From the NCBI RefSeq assembly GCF_036865545.1, contig NZ_CP142208.1:3534001-3598000 (forward strand): a stretch of DNA of 64,000 nt, in the 5' to 3' direction. This document shows positions 54,832 to 63,747 of the stretch, in pieces. How positions within the stretch are numbered: the first letter of the stretch is position 1; every line of letters starts with the position of its first letter. The notes below the pieces were generated by a model. It saw nothing but the letters and a program-made list of their open reading frames with translations, had not been told where the DNA came from and searched no databases. Made by a program: the position numbers and the translations under genes. The stretch is from Erwinia sp. E_sp_B01_1. Its GTDB lineage: Bacteria; Pseudomonadota; Gammaproteobacteria; Enterobacterales; Enterobacteriaceae.

Positions 54832-55008
54832 GTGAACAGCGCTATGTCATTTAGAAAACGTCAGAAAACCAGCCGTATGACCCGTATTGTGCTGCTGGTG
54901 AGTTTTATTATCTTAGTGGGCCGCTTGATCTACGTCGTCCCCGGCGCAATCGAGCACCATCAACAGAAAAAACAGGACGTTGCTGTACCGACGGTTGTCA
55001 CTAAATAA
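54832..55008 (+). CDS. yfgG: Small membrane protein YfgG
   Basis: A 58-residue protein with one membrane segment (IVLLVSFIILVGRLIYVV) preceded by a basic stretch (FRKRQKTSRMTR) and followed by GAIEHHQQKKQ. It matches E. coli YfgG (63 residues; RMTRIVLLISFIF, HHQSKKE) and its position beside yfgF. The start is GTG at 54832 with AGGA eight bases upstream; the ATG at 54844 lacks a ribosome site. E. coli yfgG has been linked to nickel/cobalt tolerance; I cannot confirm that from sequence. Confidence 0.85.
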   Translation: MNSAMSFRKRQKTSRMTRIVLLVSFIILVGRLIYVVPGAIEHHQQKKQDVAVPTVVTK

Positions 55009-55131
55009 TCTGAACTCAGGGCGTGTTCCTCCAGACAGTTGCCTGAAATATGCGACTTACCTCCCTCTTTTGCCTGATTTGAGCAATACTTAACGGATTG
55101 CCCCTCTTTTGCCAGACACAAGGGAATTTTT

Positions 55132-56568
55132 ATGTCTGTAGCCTTATCACATGCTCAGCAACTTGCTGAAATTCGTAGTCGTATCCTGAATCTGCTGCTT
55201 AATGATGGCGATCTGGTGGATACGCTTCTTGAACGCCCACTGAATGAAACGCCCGCCGAAGCCAGAGCGCACCAGGAACAGGCGAAGGAGATCAGAGACT
55301 ACGTCCCTCTGATGCACGCCGCGGATATTGCGGATTTGCTGGAAGCCCTGCCCGAAGATGAACGTCTGGCGCTGTGGCACCTGATCGATACAGACCGTCG
55401 CGGGATGGTGCTGGTTGAAGCTTCCGAGAGCGTCTGGGAGAGCCTGATCGAGGAGATGAGCGATCGCGACCTGTTGCGCGCCATCGAACCGCTGGATATT
55501 GATGATCAGGTTCACCTGGCAAAATACCTTTCACGGGATTTGACCGGACGCCTGCTGACCTCGCTGGATCCTGCACAGCGCTCCCGCGTGCTGGAAGTGA
55601 TGGATTTCGACCGCGATCGTGTGGGTCGGATCATGGACTTTAAGCTGATCACCATGCCGGCTGACGTTACGCTTGCCACCGTACAGCGCTATCTCAGACG
55701 TAAAAAAGCGATTCCCGAGGGCACAGATAAACTTTTTATCACCGATGAAAATAATACGCTTCTGGGTGAGCTAACCCTGACCGATATTCTGCTGAACAAA
55801 CCCAAAAGAATGGTTTTTGAGGTAATGAATGACAAGCCAACAACTTTCCGCATTGATGATAAAGCGGAAGATGCGGCCGGAGCGTTCGAACGTTATAACC
55901 TGATATCCGCTGCCGTTATTGATGCCAAAGGCAAACTGATGGGCCGTGTGACCATTGAAGATGTCATCGATCTGGTTAACGAAGAGAACGACAGCAACAT
56001 CCGTAAAATGGGCGGCGTAAACCCGGACGAGGATGTGTTTGCCCCGGTCAGAAAAGCGGTACGTACACGCTGGACATGGCTGGCGGTTAACCTGTGTACT
56101 GCGTTTGTGGCGTCACGCGTGATTGGATTATTTGAAGGAACTATCTCGCAGATTGTGGCCCTGGCCGCACTTATGCCTATCGTTGCCGGCATTGGCGGGA
56201 ATACCGGGAACCAGACCATCACTATGATTGTTCGCGCTCTGGCGCTGCATCAGGTTGAACCGGGCAACTTCTCCTTCCTGATAGGCCGTGAGCTTGGCGT
56301 TGCGCTGATTAACGGACTTTGCTGGGGCGGCATAATGGGTGGCATTACCTGGGCGATGTATGGCAATCCCGCACTGGGTGGCGTGATGATGCTGGCGATG
56401 GTACTCAACCTGCTGCTTGCCGCATTGATGGGGGTGTTAATCCCGCTGATTATGACCAAAATGAAACGGGATCCGGCAGTGGGATCAAGCGTGCTGATAA
56501 CGGCATTAACCGATACCGGTGGATTCTTTATTTTCCTGGGGCTGGCCACAATCTTCCTGCTGCACTGA
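55132..56568 (+). CDS. mgtE: MgtE-type magnesium transporter
   Basis: A 478-residue Mg channel/transporter. Cytosolic MgtE N domain (about 30-135, DIADLLEALPEDERLALW), tandem CBS domains (about 140-260, ending VTIEDVIDLVNEENDSNI), plug helix, then five membrane segments with the pore motif GIGGNTGNQT and a conserved acidic ALTDTGGFF near the end. In known MgtE proteins Mg bound between CBS and N domains closes the pore. It has its own strong terminator. No M-box riboswitch could be recognised in the 123 bases before it. E. coli lacks mgtE. Confidence 0.95.
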   Translation: MSVALSHAQQLAEIRSRILNLLLNDGDLVDTLLERPLNETPAEARAHQEQAKEIRDYVPLMHAADIADLLEALPEDERLALWHLIDTDRRGMVLVEASESVWESLIEEMSDRDLLRAIEPLDIDDQVHLAKYLSRDLTGRLLTSLDPAQRSRVLEVMDFDRDRVGRIMDFKLITMPADVTLATVQRYLRRKKAIPEGTDKLFITDENNTLLGELTLTDILLNKPKRMVFEVMNDKPTTFRIDDKAEDAAGAFERYNLISAAVIDAKGKLMGRVTIEDVIDLVNEENDSNIRKMGGVNPDEDVFAPVRKAVRTRWTWLAVNLCTAFVASRVIGLFEGTISQIVALAALMPIVAGIGGNTGNQTITMIVRALALHQVEPGNFSFLIGRELGVALINGLCWGGIMGGITWAMYGNPALGGVMMLAMVLNLLLAALMGVLIPLIMTKMKRDPAVGSSVLITALTDTGGFFIFLGLATIFLLH

Positions 56569-56594
56569 AGAGTGAATTGACCGGGTGGGATCAA

Positions 56595-56620
56595 AGAGCG
56601 AATTTTTTCGCTCTTTTTTT
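56595..56620 (+). terminator. Terminator of mgtE
   Basis: AGAGCGAA and TTCGCTCT with loop TTTT, followed by six T. Confidence 0.92.
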
Positions 56621-56668
56621 ATGCCTGAGGATGCCGCCCTGAATGTGGGCAGCATTTAACGTCAGACG

Positions 56669-56914
56669 TTACTCATTGCCCCACTGGTTCAGGAAATTTG
56701 CGACATCATCAATACGCAGTTCGCTGATACCGGCCTCGCTGGCCATCTCTTTCTGCGCCTCTTCACTGATTTCTTCATTGTTCATTAAGCGGGTGAGCAG
56801 CAGCTGGAAATAAAGCGCCAGGGGATCACGTTCTGCCTCAGCTACCGGCTGTGCAGTTTCCGTCGTGTACTCATCCACCATGTCATAATATTTAAGTGGT
56901 ATCTCGTTGTTCAT
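56669..56914 (-). CDS. ymjA: Small protein YmjA (DUF2543)
   Basis: An 81-residue acidic cytoplasmic protein almost identical in layout to E. coli Ymj[20 protein letters not shown], then [31 protein letters not shown] and the terminal FLNQWGNE. Function unknown. GGGGGA precedes ATG 56914; the open frame extends 21 codons further upstream without a ribosome site. It stands alone. Confidence 0.92.
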   Translation of the reverse strand: MNNEIPLKYYDMVDEYTTETAQPVAEAERDPLALYFQLLLTRLMNNEEISEEAQKEMASEAGISELRIDDVANFLNQWGNE

Positions 56915-57047
56915 AATTTTCCCCCGGGGGTTAATGTTTGCTTCAGGGCCTTGCTGGCTAAATTTATGAAAAAGCACAGCACGCTGATGTCAGTAAGCGA
57001 TGCCTGGCTCCTGCCTGTAAACAGTGCAGGATTCTGGCTCGGGATGA

Positions 57048-57530
57048 TCAGACTTTGAGCAGTTTCACCGTGGCTTCCACGTCTATCTCATCTTCCGAGA
57101 AGATGAGCGTCGTCCCCTGGAAGGTGGTGATCGCCAGTTTTTTCAGCGAGCGCATTTCACCGGGCTCAACGGAGGTTTTTGGTCTGATGCTGCTCATCAG
57201 TACCCCTACAGACAGCACCGCATTTTCTTTATCAATGCGGGTTTCGGCAGGCACTTCTTCGCTGTAGACCAGGAAAGACCTGATCGAAGTCAGCTTAAGG
57301 CGTTCGCCCGCGATATAGATGTATTTACTTTCCGGTGCGACTTTCACATCAAAAGCGGACAAGCCCTTGTTGTTGGTGGTGGGTTCGAAAGTCACCGCCG
57401 CATCTTTCTTGATCAGCTCAGGGTTGGCGACCTTAATCACATGAAAATACCGGTTATCACCGTTTTCATCTTTGATAAATCCAAAACCTTTATCTTTAAA
57501 CCAGGTTGTGATCGTTCCGTTCATCGCCAT
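57048..57530 (-). CDS. Cold-shock-domain protein with a C-terminal extension
   Basis: A 160-residue protein. Residues 1-68 form a cold-shock domain (MNGTITTWFKDKGFGFIKDENG): the RNP1 motif KGFGFI is intact, the RNP2 position reads RYFHV rather than VFVHF. Residues 70-160 form a second, unnamed domain (YIYIAGERLKLTSIRSFLVYSEE, ending DEIDVEATVKLLKV) rich in strands. It probably binds single-stranded nucleic acid; the role of the tail is unknown. AGGCGG precedes the ATG. Bacterial Csp proteins are normally about 70 residues, so the extension is notable. Confidence 0.82.
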   Translation of the reverse strand: MAMNGTITTWFKDKGFGFIKDENGDNRYFHVIKVANPELIKKDAAVTFEPTTNNKGLSAFDVKVAPESKYIYIAGERLKLTSIRSFLVYSEEVPAETRIDKENAVLSVGVLMSSIRPKTSVEPGEMRSLKKLAITTFQGTTLIFSEDEIDVEATVKLLKV

Positions 57531-57780
57531 TACCGCCTGCTAGTGTATTTGCTCAATTTTTGCAGCGCGCAGTGTAAAGCACAATGCCTGCGCAAACTAC
57601 GCCTTTGGTTTAAGTCTGGGTGATAAATCCCTGGTACGCGAGAAGATGGCGATTGGATGCAGGCAATAGCCAGGGAGAATGACATGCTGCGTTAAGTCGC
57701 TTGATGCGGCGAAGTAGCAGATTCGCCAGCTGGTTTGAAATTCGTTATCATCCGCTCCCCTTCTCTACCCGGATAGCCTG

Positions 57781-58479
57781 ATGTCTGTGATTATCGATAC
57801 CTTTATCGCTCCGCCGTGCCATGAAAAGATCGAAATTCTCTATCAGGACGATCACCTGGCAATTATCAATAAGCCGGGCGGGCTGCTAAGCCTCTCGGGA
57901 AAAAATCCGCTCAATCTGGATTCGGTGCATCACCGGCTGGTGCAAATATTCCCCGGCTGCACCCTGATCCACCGCCTGGATTTCGGCACCTCCGGACTGA
58001 TGGTGATTGCCCGCAATAAGGCGATCAATGCCGCACTCTGCCAGCAGTTCAGCCAGCGCACGGTGACCAAAGTGTACAGCGCCCTGCTCTGCGGGCATCT
58101 GGATCAGGAGAGTGGGGTTACAGACGCAGCGATTGCCAAAGACCCGGCGTTGTTTCCACTGATGTCGATTTGCGCCATCAACGGCAAGCCTGCTCGCTCC
58201 CACTATCGTGTGGTTGAGCGCTTTTATCGTGAGTCAGAAGACGGGAAGCTGTTGCCGGTGACAAGGGTAGAGCTGACGCCGGAAACCGGGCGCACTCATC
58301 AACTTCGTATCCACTGTCAGCATCTGGGCCACCCCATTTTGGGCTGCGACCTGTATGGCGGTCGCCTGAGGCCTGGCACCGAACGGACTCCACGGTTGAT
58401 GCTGCACGCCAGTGAGCTGCATTTTGTGCATCCGGTCAGTGAAGAACGGATCAAAGCTCATCATGCCAGCCCGTTCTGA
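57781..58479 (+). CDS. RluA-family pseudouridine synthase
   Basis: A 232-residue RNA-modifying enzyme. The catalytic motif HRLDFGTSG has Asp67; NKPGGLLSLSG is the conserved N-terminal strand-loop and TGRTHQLRIHCQHLGHPILG the C-terminal signature. It isomerises uridine in rRNA or tRNA. Size is close to E. coli RluA (219), but sequence around the catalytic loop differs and neighbours are not those of rluA, so the target site is not assigned. The ATG has only a weak GGAT upstream. Confidence 0.88.
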   Translation: MSVIIDTFIAPPCHEKIEILYQDDHLAIINKPGGLLSLSGKNPLNLDSVHHRLVQIFPGCTLIHRLDFGTSGLMVIARNKAINAALCQQFSQRTVTKVYSALLCGHLDQESGVTDAAIAKDPALFPLMSICAINGKPARSHYRVVERFYRESEDGKLLPVTRVELTPETGRTHQLRIHCQHLGHPILGCDLYGGRLRPGTERTPRLMLHASELHFVHPVSEERIKAHHASPF

Positions 58480-58506
58480 CAGCTCAGAATCTCTCTGCTG
58501 ACTTAA

Positions 58507-59046
58507 TTACCACATCAAATCATCGGGCACTTTGAAATCGGCATAGGGATCTTCTTCATCCTGCTCTTCCTGACTGAGCGTACTGTTTAATACAATACTG
58601 TTCGCATCTCGCTGCGCGATCTTATCGGCCACGCTTGCGGGGATAATAGCGTATTTACTTTCGCCATTGTTATCATCAACCAGACGAGCAATAGCAAGAC
58701 GGCCATTAATCAGCTGAGATTGCGTAGCCTTATCCACGGCTATTTTTTTGATTAGATTATTATCAGTGAAATTGAAATCAATATTTCCTCTTGTAATATC
58801 GATTCTGTTCATCTCGATAAGTTGCTTTACCTGAGCCCTGTACTCTTTAGATAAGGCCGCCTGTTTTTGTTGTTCGCTCAACTGCTTATCACGCTCAAGC
58901 TGGGCTTTTTTATTTTCTTCCACAGCCGCCCTTGCCTCACGAGCCTGGACACGTGATTTTTTAGCCGTTCTCTGAACCTTGTCCATCTTTTTGCTGGTGA
59001 CTAATCCAGCTTTCAGCATCTGCTCTTGTAAGGTAAGTTTTGTCAT
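58507..59046 (-). CDS. yaiL: DUF2058 protein YaiL
   Basis: A 179-residue cytoplasmic protein, the same length as E. coli YaiL and alike throughout: MTKLTLQEQMLKAGLVTSKK, a strongly charged helical region (KSRVQAREARAAVEENKK, about 25-80) that should form a long coiled helix, a small C-terminal domain with AIIPASVADKIAQRD, and the acidic end DPYADFKVPDDLMW. It is described as a nucleoprotein/polynucleotide-associated enzyme in older annotations, without a proven activity. Convergent with the pseudouridine synthase. Confidence 0.93.
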   Translation of the reverse strand: MTKLTLQEQMLKAGLVTSKKMDKVQRTAKKSRVQAREARAAVEENKKAQLERDKQLSEQQKQAALSKEYRAQVKQLIEMNRIDITRGNIDFNFTDNNLIKKIAVDKATQSQLINGRLAIARLVDDNNGESKYAIIPASVADKIAQRDANSIVLNSTLSQEEQDEEDPYADFKVPDDLMW

Positions 59047-59308
59047 TTTCGTTTCTGAACCAGTTAAAAATTTGGGTGATTATACCTGTAATTTGCAGGG
59101 ATGTACCAGGTTGCAGGCACCACTGCTCCCCCCTTACCTTTAGAATAAATGTTCAACTGCGCATCCATTAAATAGCGGAAACGTCAACGTCCGTGGTGGT
59201 GTGTCTGCAATCCGGACGTCAATTTGAGCTTCCACGCCGAATAGGCTGCATAAATCAGCATAACGCGGCCCGGTGGTTAAACGGGAAGATTAAACAGGTG
59301 CGTTAAGC

Positions 59309-60202
59309 TCAGATTTGCCCGGTGTTGACGCGGCGGCCGATATCTTTCAGCTGAGAGTATTTTTCCAGCAGCTGCGGACCGTCATCCAGGCTCATGGCAA
59401 ACATCCACATATAGGTCATGACCGAATAGATATGACCGGCATCGCGAACACCGTTTAGCGTCATGGAGAGAATGGTCATGGCGAACAGCATCGCGGTCAC
59501 GCACCCAATTGCCAGATAACCTGTTGCTTCACGATCGGAAAGGCGGATACGCAAACCTGCCAGCACGCCGTAATGCTTCGCCAGCGAAGGTGCTCTGGCC
59601 GTGCTGACAAGGCCCACTTCCCTTTCGAGCCGGTTATTCAGCCGCACAAACAGCGCTTCGTTTTTACGCGTGAAGCCGGGCAGAAAACAGCCGAAGAAAA
59701 CAAGGATGGCGATACAGGTTATGCCGGTCCAGAACTCAATTGCCAGCAGCATCACGGCAGCCCCCGTGATAGACGCCACGGAGGTGATAAGCACCGGCAG
59801 ATGCTTTTCGAAAAAATCCACGAATTCGCGCGACAGCGTCACGCGCGCCACAATGGTTGATGCGCCATGATTTTCGCTGCGCTGAGTCAGAATGACCGGT
59901 ACCGCCAGTTCGGCGTAAATACGGGCAAAAGTGCGGGTATCAACGCTGCGGCGCGCAGCGCCAATCGCCCACATGATCAACACCATGCCGGCGTATAACA
60001 TAGCGTGCAGCGCCTGCCCCGAAAGAATGGCATTGATAGCAAATCCCGCCAGTAGCGGGTAGAGCAGATACATGACGTTCTCGGCAATCACCAGCACAAA
60101 AGTGAGCAGCAGTTTTTTATAATGCCGGCGCCCCAGCATTTTCAGGGTCTGAAGGGCGCTGCGGGCAGGCACAGGTGCCGCTGGCGTTTTGAATATATGC
60201 AT
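59309..60202 (-). CDS. ABC-type six-transmembrane domain protein without ATPase
   Basis: A 297-residue inner-membrane protein with six hydrophobic segments (about 33-55, 63-83, 133-155, 158-177, 230-252 and 262-275). The layout fits the transmembrane half of an ABC exporter (ABC_membrane_6 type), but no Walker motifs exist in it or in the neighbouring genes. It is divergent from a TetR regulator, and twin palindromes lie between, so it is probably the regulated target, perhaps in efflux. The partner ATPase, if any, must be elsewhere. The 262 bases upstream of yaiL and downstream of this gene contain nothing I can recognise. Confidence 0.72.
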   Translation of the reverse strand: MHIFKTPAAPVPARSALQTLKMLGRRHYKKLLLTFVLVIAENVMYLLYPLLAGFAINAILSGQALHAMLYAGMVLIMWAIGAARRSVDTRTFARIYAELAVPVILTQRSENHGASTIVARVTLSREFVDFFEKHLPVLITSVASITGAAVMLLAIEFWTGITCIAILVFFGCFLPGFTRKNEALFVRLNNRLEREVGLVSTARAPSLAKHYGVLAGLRIRLSDREATGYLAIGCVTAMLFAMTILSMTLNGVRDAGHIYSVMTYMWMFAMSLDDGPQLLEKYSQLKDIGRRVNTGQI

Positions 60203-60226
60203 GTTTAACTTCTGGTTATAAGGTTC

Positions 60227-60242
60227 TTGAGCGGTTGCTCAA
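60227..60242. promoter_or_regulatory. TetR operator 1
   Basis: Perfect palindrome TTGAGC-GGTT-GCTCAA, extended by a C/G pair outside. One of two identical 16-mers between the divergent membrane-protein and TetR genes. Confidence 0.88.
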
Positions 60243-60259
60243 GATCGAAATGAGTCTAT

Positions 60260-60275
60260 TTGAGCGGTTGCTCAA
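60260..60275. promoter_or_regulatory. TetR operator 2
   Basis: Second identical copy of TTGAGC-GGTT-GCTCAA, extended by a T/A pair. Its centre is 33 bases from the first, about three helix turns, so two dimers could bind on one DNA face. It lies 18 bases before the TetR start. Confidence 0.88.
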
Positions 60276-60293
60276 AGTCAATGCAGGGAACTG

Positions 60294-60878
60294 ATGAAAA
60301 CTATGCCAGCTGAAAACCTTCGGGCAAAAATCCTTGACGGTGCAATAGCGCTCTTTATTGATAAGGGCATTGATAAGGTGACCACCCGGGAACTGACCGA
60401 ACATGTCGGTATTTCACGTAGCCACATCTATCATTATTTCCGCGACTGGGGAGCGCTCAGACTGGAGGCGGTTGAACGGTTCATGCAGGCCGATCTTGAT
60501 GCTTTTAAAAACGCTATCGCCGATTTAACTCCTGATGTGGCGCTTGATACTTTTATTACCAGTCTGCCGGCAACCAATGATGCTGACTGGCTGTTATATA
60601 ATTCGGTCTGGACGCAGGCTCAGCACGATCGGGCCTATGCCGATTTGGCAATCAACAATATGAACAGATGGTTCAGCCTTTTAGAAAGTATCGTTGCGTC
60701 TGGCATTAGCCAGGGGCTTTACCGGCAAGTCGATGTTGCGCGCATCGCCCGCATTATTGGCGGCGCTGTGAATGGCTATGCAGATATTCTTAGCGTCAGT
60801 CCCACAGAGAGGGGCTTTCTGGAGGCGAAAGACGATTTGCGCTATCTGGTTAAACAGCTTTTGGGTATTGCTGATTAA
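60294..60878 (+). CDS. TetR-family repressor
   Basis: A 194-residue regulator. The HTH is at about 24-50 (VTTRELTEHVGISRSHIYHYFRDW), the rest is the helical ligand-binding domain. AGGGA precedes the ATG. The two identical palindromes directly upstream are the likely operators, giving control of itself and of the divergent membrane protein. The inducer is unknown. Confidence 0.9.
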   Translation: MKTMPAENLRAKILDGAIALFIDKGIDKVTTRELTEHVGISRSHIYHYFRDWGALRLEAVERFMQADLDAFKNAIADLTPDVALDTFITSLPATNDADWLLYNSVWTQAQHDRAYADLAINNMNRWFSLLESIVASGISQGLYRQVDVARIARIIGGAVNGYADILSVSPTERGFLEAKDDLRYLVKQLLGIAD

Positions 60879-61030
60879 ATAACGGACCTTCGCCGTGTCA
60901 GATAATCTTGTCACATATACCGGAACAAGCCACCGCCTCTGTAGCCTGGAATTTATCGGCTAACTCTCCCGGTAATGGATTCTGATCAAGAGACGGTATA
61001 CCCATCCGGGTTCCTGGCGCATCGTTGTTA

Positions 61031-62023
61031 TCAGCCGAATGCGCCAGTGTTTGCACTTGCCGAAGTCTTACTGCCAAACATCTTACGGTAGGATGAGAGT
61101 GAGATTCCCACAGATTTACGGAATGCGGCCCGGAAACTCTCTATGGACGAGAACCCACAATACTCCATCACCTGTTCGTTAAGCAGGTGATTATCTTCAA
61201 GTAACTCGCGGGCAAGATTCATTCTGGCCTGAAGCAACCAGGCTTTGGGTGTTGTCCCCATTGCCTCCCTGAAACGCCTCAAAAACGTCCGCTCTGACAT
61301 TAACGCCCGGCCGGCCAGTTGCCCGACTGACAGCGCACTGCCAAGATTCTGAAGCGCCCACTCAACCACCGGAGCAATCTCATCACGCGGCTTCTGTGCC
61401 ACAGGAGAAGGAATAAACTGAATTTGTCCGCCAGAACGTTGCGGCGCCATCACTAAACGTCTCGCCACGATGTTGGCGATATGCACGCCATAATCACGGG
61501 AAATCAGATGAAGACAGGCATCAATTCCCGCCGCGCTTCCCGCTGAGGTAATGATTTGCCCGTTATCGACATAAAGCACATTCGGGTCAACCGTGATTTC
61601 GGCATAACGCGCCGCAAGCTCGCTGGTATAACGCCAGTGGGTTGTCGCACGTTTCCCGTTCAGTAGCCCTGCCGCCGCAAGGACAAACACGCCTGAACAG
61701 ATAGAGAGTAAGCGCGCCCCGCGGTCAGAGGCATCACACAATGCGTCCAGCAGTGCCTGGGGTGGCTTTTCATCGCGGTTACGCCAGCCGGGGATAATGA
61801 TGGTCTGCGCCTCGCTGAGCGATGCCAGCCCATAATGTGAAACAATCTGGATCCCCTCTGACACCTGTATTGGGGAAGGATCGACCGACACTATCCGGTG
61901 CTGATACCAGGGGAAATCAAACTCAGGGCGATAAAGGCCAAAAACCTCCATAGCGATCCCAAATTCAAATGCACACAGCCCGTCATAAGCCAGAATGGCG
62001 ACCAGACCCGGATGTTTTAACAT
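61031..62023 (-). CDS. ftrA: GlxA/FtrA-type AraC-family regulator
   Basis: A 330-residue regulator. Residues 1-175 form a DJ-1/PfpI-like domain (AILAYDGLCAFEFGIAMEVFG; elbow Cys in LLSICSGVFVLA); residues 220-315 form the AraC HTH pair (LAGRALMSERTFLRRFREAMG, then EYCGFSSIESFRAAFRKSVG). It resembles FtrA, known beside rhodanese-type genes. The frame is open to 62098, but that start has no ribosome site and lies 21 bases from the divergent gene; ATG 62023 gives the usual FtrA N-terminus and leaves a 95-base promoter region. The start is uncertain. Confidence 0.82.
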   Translation of the reverse strand: MLKHPGLVAILAYDGLCAFEFGIAMEVFGLYRPEFDFPWYQHRIVSVDPSPIQVSEGIQIVSHYGLASLSEAQTIIIPGWRNRDEKPPQALLDALCDASDRGARLLSICSGVFVLAAAGLLNGKRATTHWRYTSELAARYAEITVDPNVLYVDNGQIITSAGSAAGIDACLHLISRDYGVHIANIVARRLVMAPQRSGGQIQFIPSPVAQKPRDEIAPVVEWALQNLGSALSVGQLAGRALMSERTFLRRFREAMGTTPKAWLLQARMNLARELLEDNHLLNEQVMEYCGFSSIESFRAAFRKSVGISLSSYRKMFGSKTSASANTGAFG

Positions 62024-62118
62024 TGGCGGAAAACTACCAGTTATTGTCAGGGCCGCCACTTTATCAGTTTGATGCTGCTTCTTACAATCATCAGACACTT
62101 ACAAAGGAGATGGTACTC

Positions 62119-62553
62119 ATGCCAAGTTTAATCAGAGACATTCCACCGGCATCCCCTGCTGAATCCCTGCAGCACTTCAGCCGCCGTTTAGCTTTTGAGA
62201 CCGATTGCTCCGATGTTTACCAGAGCCAGAAAACAGGCCATGCAGACTATGTGTTAGTGGATGTCAGGAGCAGTGAGGCTTATTCAAAAGTGCATGTCCC
62301 TGGGGCGATCACTCTCCCGACGCGCTCTATCACCGAAGAGCGGATGTCCGCGTACCCACGCGATACACTGTTTGTGGTTTACTGTGCCGGCCCCCACTGT
62401 AACGGCGTACACCGTGCCGCAGTCCGTCTGGCGGGTCTGGGTTTTTCGGTTAAAGAGATGATTGGGGGCCTGACCGGCTGGGTTGACGAAGGGCTTCCCC
62501 TGCAGGGAGAACATGTTCCCGCCCCTGCCAATGGATTCTCCTGCGAATGTTAA
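62119..62553 (+). CDS. Rhodanese-like protein
   Basis: A 144-residue single-domain rhodanese. Fold markers: YVLVDVRSSEAY, HVPGAITLP, and the active-site loop VYCAGPHCNGVHRAA with Cys at the sulfur-carrying position; then GFSVKEMIGGLTGWVDEG. It probably carries persulfide sulfur; the substrate is unknown. AGGAGA stands eight bases before ATG 62119. Divergent from ftrA, which probably controls it, and overlapping the acetyltransferase by seven bases. Ends in a Cys-Glu-Cys, possibly a second redox or metal site. Confidence 0.88.
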   Translation: MPSLIRDIPPASPAESLQHFSRRLAFETDCSDVYQSQKTGHADYVLVDVRSSEAYSKVHVPGAITLPTRSITEERMSAYPRDTLFVVYCAGPHCNGVHRAAVRLAGLGFSVKEMIGGLTGWVDEGLPLQGEHVPAPANGFSCEC

Positions 62554-63056
62554 ATCCCGCCATTACTCTCCGGGCAGCGTTGCCCGGAGATGTGCCTGAT
62601 TTGCTCAGGCATATGCGTTCACTGGCGGATTTCGAGCATTATATTAACGACTTTACTGTCGATGAAAAATCGCTGTTAGCGCGCGCATTTGGGCCTCAGC
62701 CTGAATGCCATATTTTTGTCGCAGAGTGCAGCGATGGCATTATTGGTTATGCAGTAGGGTTGGTTATTCCCTTCACTTACGATTTAAAAAATACGCTGGT
62801 CTTAAAAGAGTTTTTTGTGGATTCAGGTTACCGGGGACAAGGCGTCGGTTCTGCGCTTTTTCGCCACGTGGTTGCCTGGGCTCTCTCTGAAGGCGGCGGA
62901 CGACTAAAATGGGACGTGCTGGCCGGAAATCAGAAAGCGGAGACCTTTTACAAAAAGCATGGCGGTTGTCCTGATAGTAAGTGGATACCTTACGTTATGG
63001 ATGAAGACGCGTTAAACGCGGCTGCCGGACTGAATAGTGAAGTAAAATCACAGTAA
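62547..63056 (+). CDS. GNAT-family N-acetyltransferase
   Basis: A 169-residue acetyltransferase. N-terminal ITLRAALPGDVPDLLRHMRSL, central strands VLKEFFVDSGYRGQGVGSALF with the acetyl-CoA loop RGQGVG, and WDVLAGNQKAETFYKKHGG, the pattern of diamine (spermidine/spermine-type) acetyltransferase relatives. The substrate cannot be fixed. It overlaps the rhodanese gene by seven bases, so they form a two-gene unit. Confidence 0.88.
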   Translation: MLNPAITLRAALPGDVPDLLRHMRSLADFEHYINDFTVDEKSLLARAFGPQPECHIFVAECSDGIIGYAVGLVIPFTYDLKNTLVLKEFFVDSGYRGQGVGSALFRHVVAWALSEGGGRLKWDVLAGNQKAETFYKKHGGCPDSKWIPYVMDEDALNAAAGLNSEVKSQ

Positions 63057-63189
63057 GTCGTTAGCCACGTCATCTGCAGATAATATGGCTGCGCACGATA
63101 AAGTTGCTGCCCGAAGGGTTTAACATCAAGATTCACCTGTAAAAACAGTATGCTCTGACCAGAAGTGAATAAGGAGGACAAGCCAAAAT

Positions 63190-63747
63190 ATGGAAATTAT
63201 TCTGATGCGCCACGGTAAACCGGGCTTTGCTGGTGCGCAAAAAGTCGCTGCTCATGAAATGGCGGGTTGGATTAACCAATATGATCTGTCTGGTATTGGC
63301 GATGACCAACCACCTGAAGCCAGCCGGGAGCTGGCGCGCAGTGTGCTGATGGTTATAAGCAGCCCCCTGCCCAGAGCAATTTCGTCTGCACGCAATCTTA
63401 ATCTGGAGCCAGAAATAATTGACAGGGTATTCAGAGAGGCGGAGCTGCCGGTATATCTTATCCCTGTCGTTAAGTTATCCCCCTTCAGCTGGGTTATTTT
63501 ATTTCGTCTGATGTGGCTTTGCGGCATGTCGAAAAAAACTGAGTCTTTTACGATGGCAAAAAGTCGTGCCCGACGAGCTGCAGGCATACTGTTAAAAAAT
63601 GCCAGAGAGCATAATGGGCCCGTGCTCATGATGGGACATGGCATTATGAACCGGCTCATAGCAAAAGAGTTAACATCGCTGGGTTGGAAAGAGCGCACCC
63701 GTGCCGGAAAAGGATATTGGGGAGCCGGTGTTTTTGAGCTTCCTTAG
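63190..63747 (+). CDS. Histidine phosphatase-family protein
   Basis: A 185-residue protein of the phosphoglycerate-mutase-like superfamily. The catalytic RHG is at 7-9 (ILMRHGKPG), followed by SSPLPRAISSA with the second Arg, and the C-terminal catalytic His in MMGHGIMNRLIA. A hydrophobic stretch in the middle (LSPFSWVILFRLMWLCGM) is unusual for the family and may be an amphipathic or membrane-contacting helix. GGAGG stands upstream of the ATG, about 12 bases away. The substrate is not known. It lies 133 bases after the acetyltransferase. Confidence 0.82.
   Translation: MEIILMRHGKPGFAGAQKVAAHEMAGWINQYDLSGIGDDQPPEASRELARSVLMVISSPLPRAISSARNLNLEPEIIDRVFREAELPVYLIPVVKLSPFSWVILFRLMWLCGMSKKTESFTMAKSRARRAAGILLKNAREHNGPVLMMGHGIMNRLIAKELTSLGWKERTRAGKGYWGAGVFELP

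Noticed and set aside
55009..55131. Possible Mg-responsive riboswitch (M-box) before mgtE
   Set aside because: Only 123 bases are available and I could not find the conserved M-box helices; no terminator hairpin precedes the gene.
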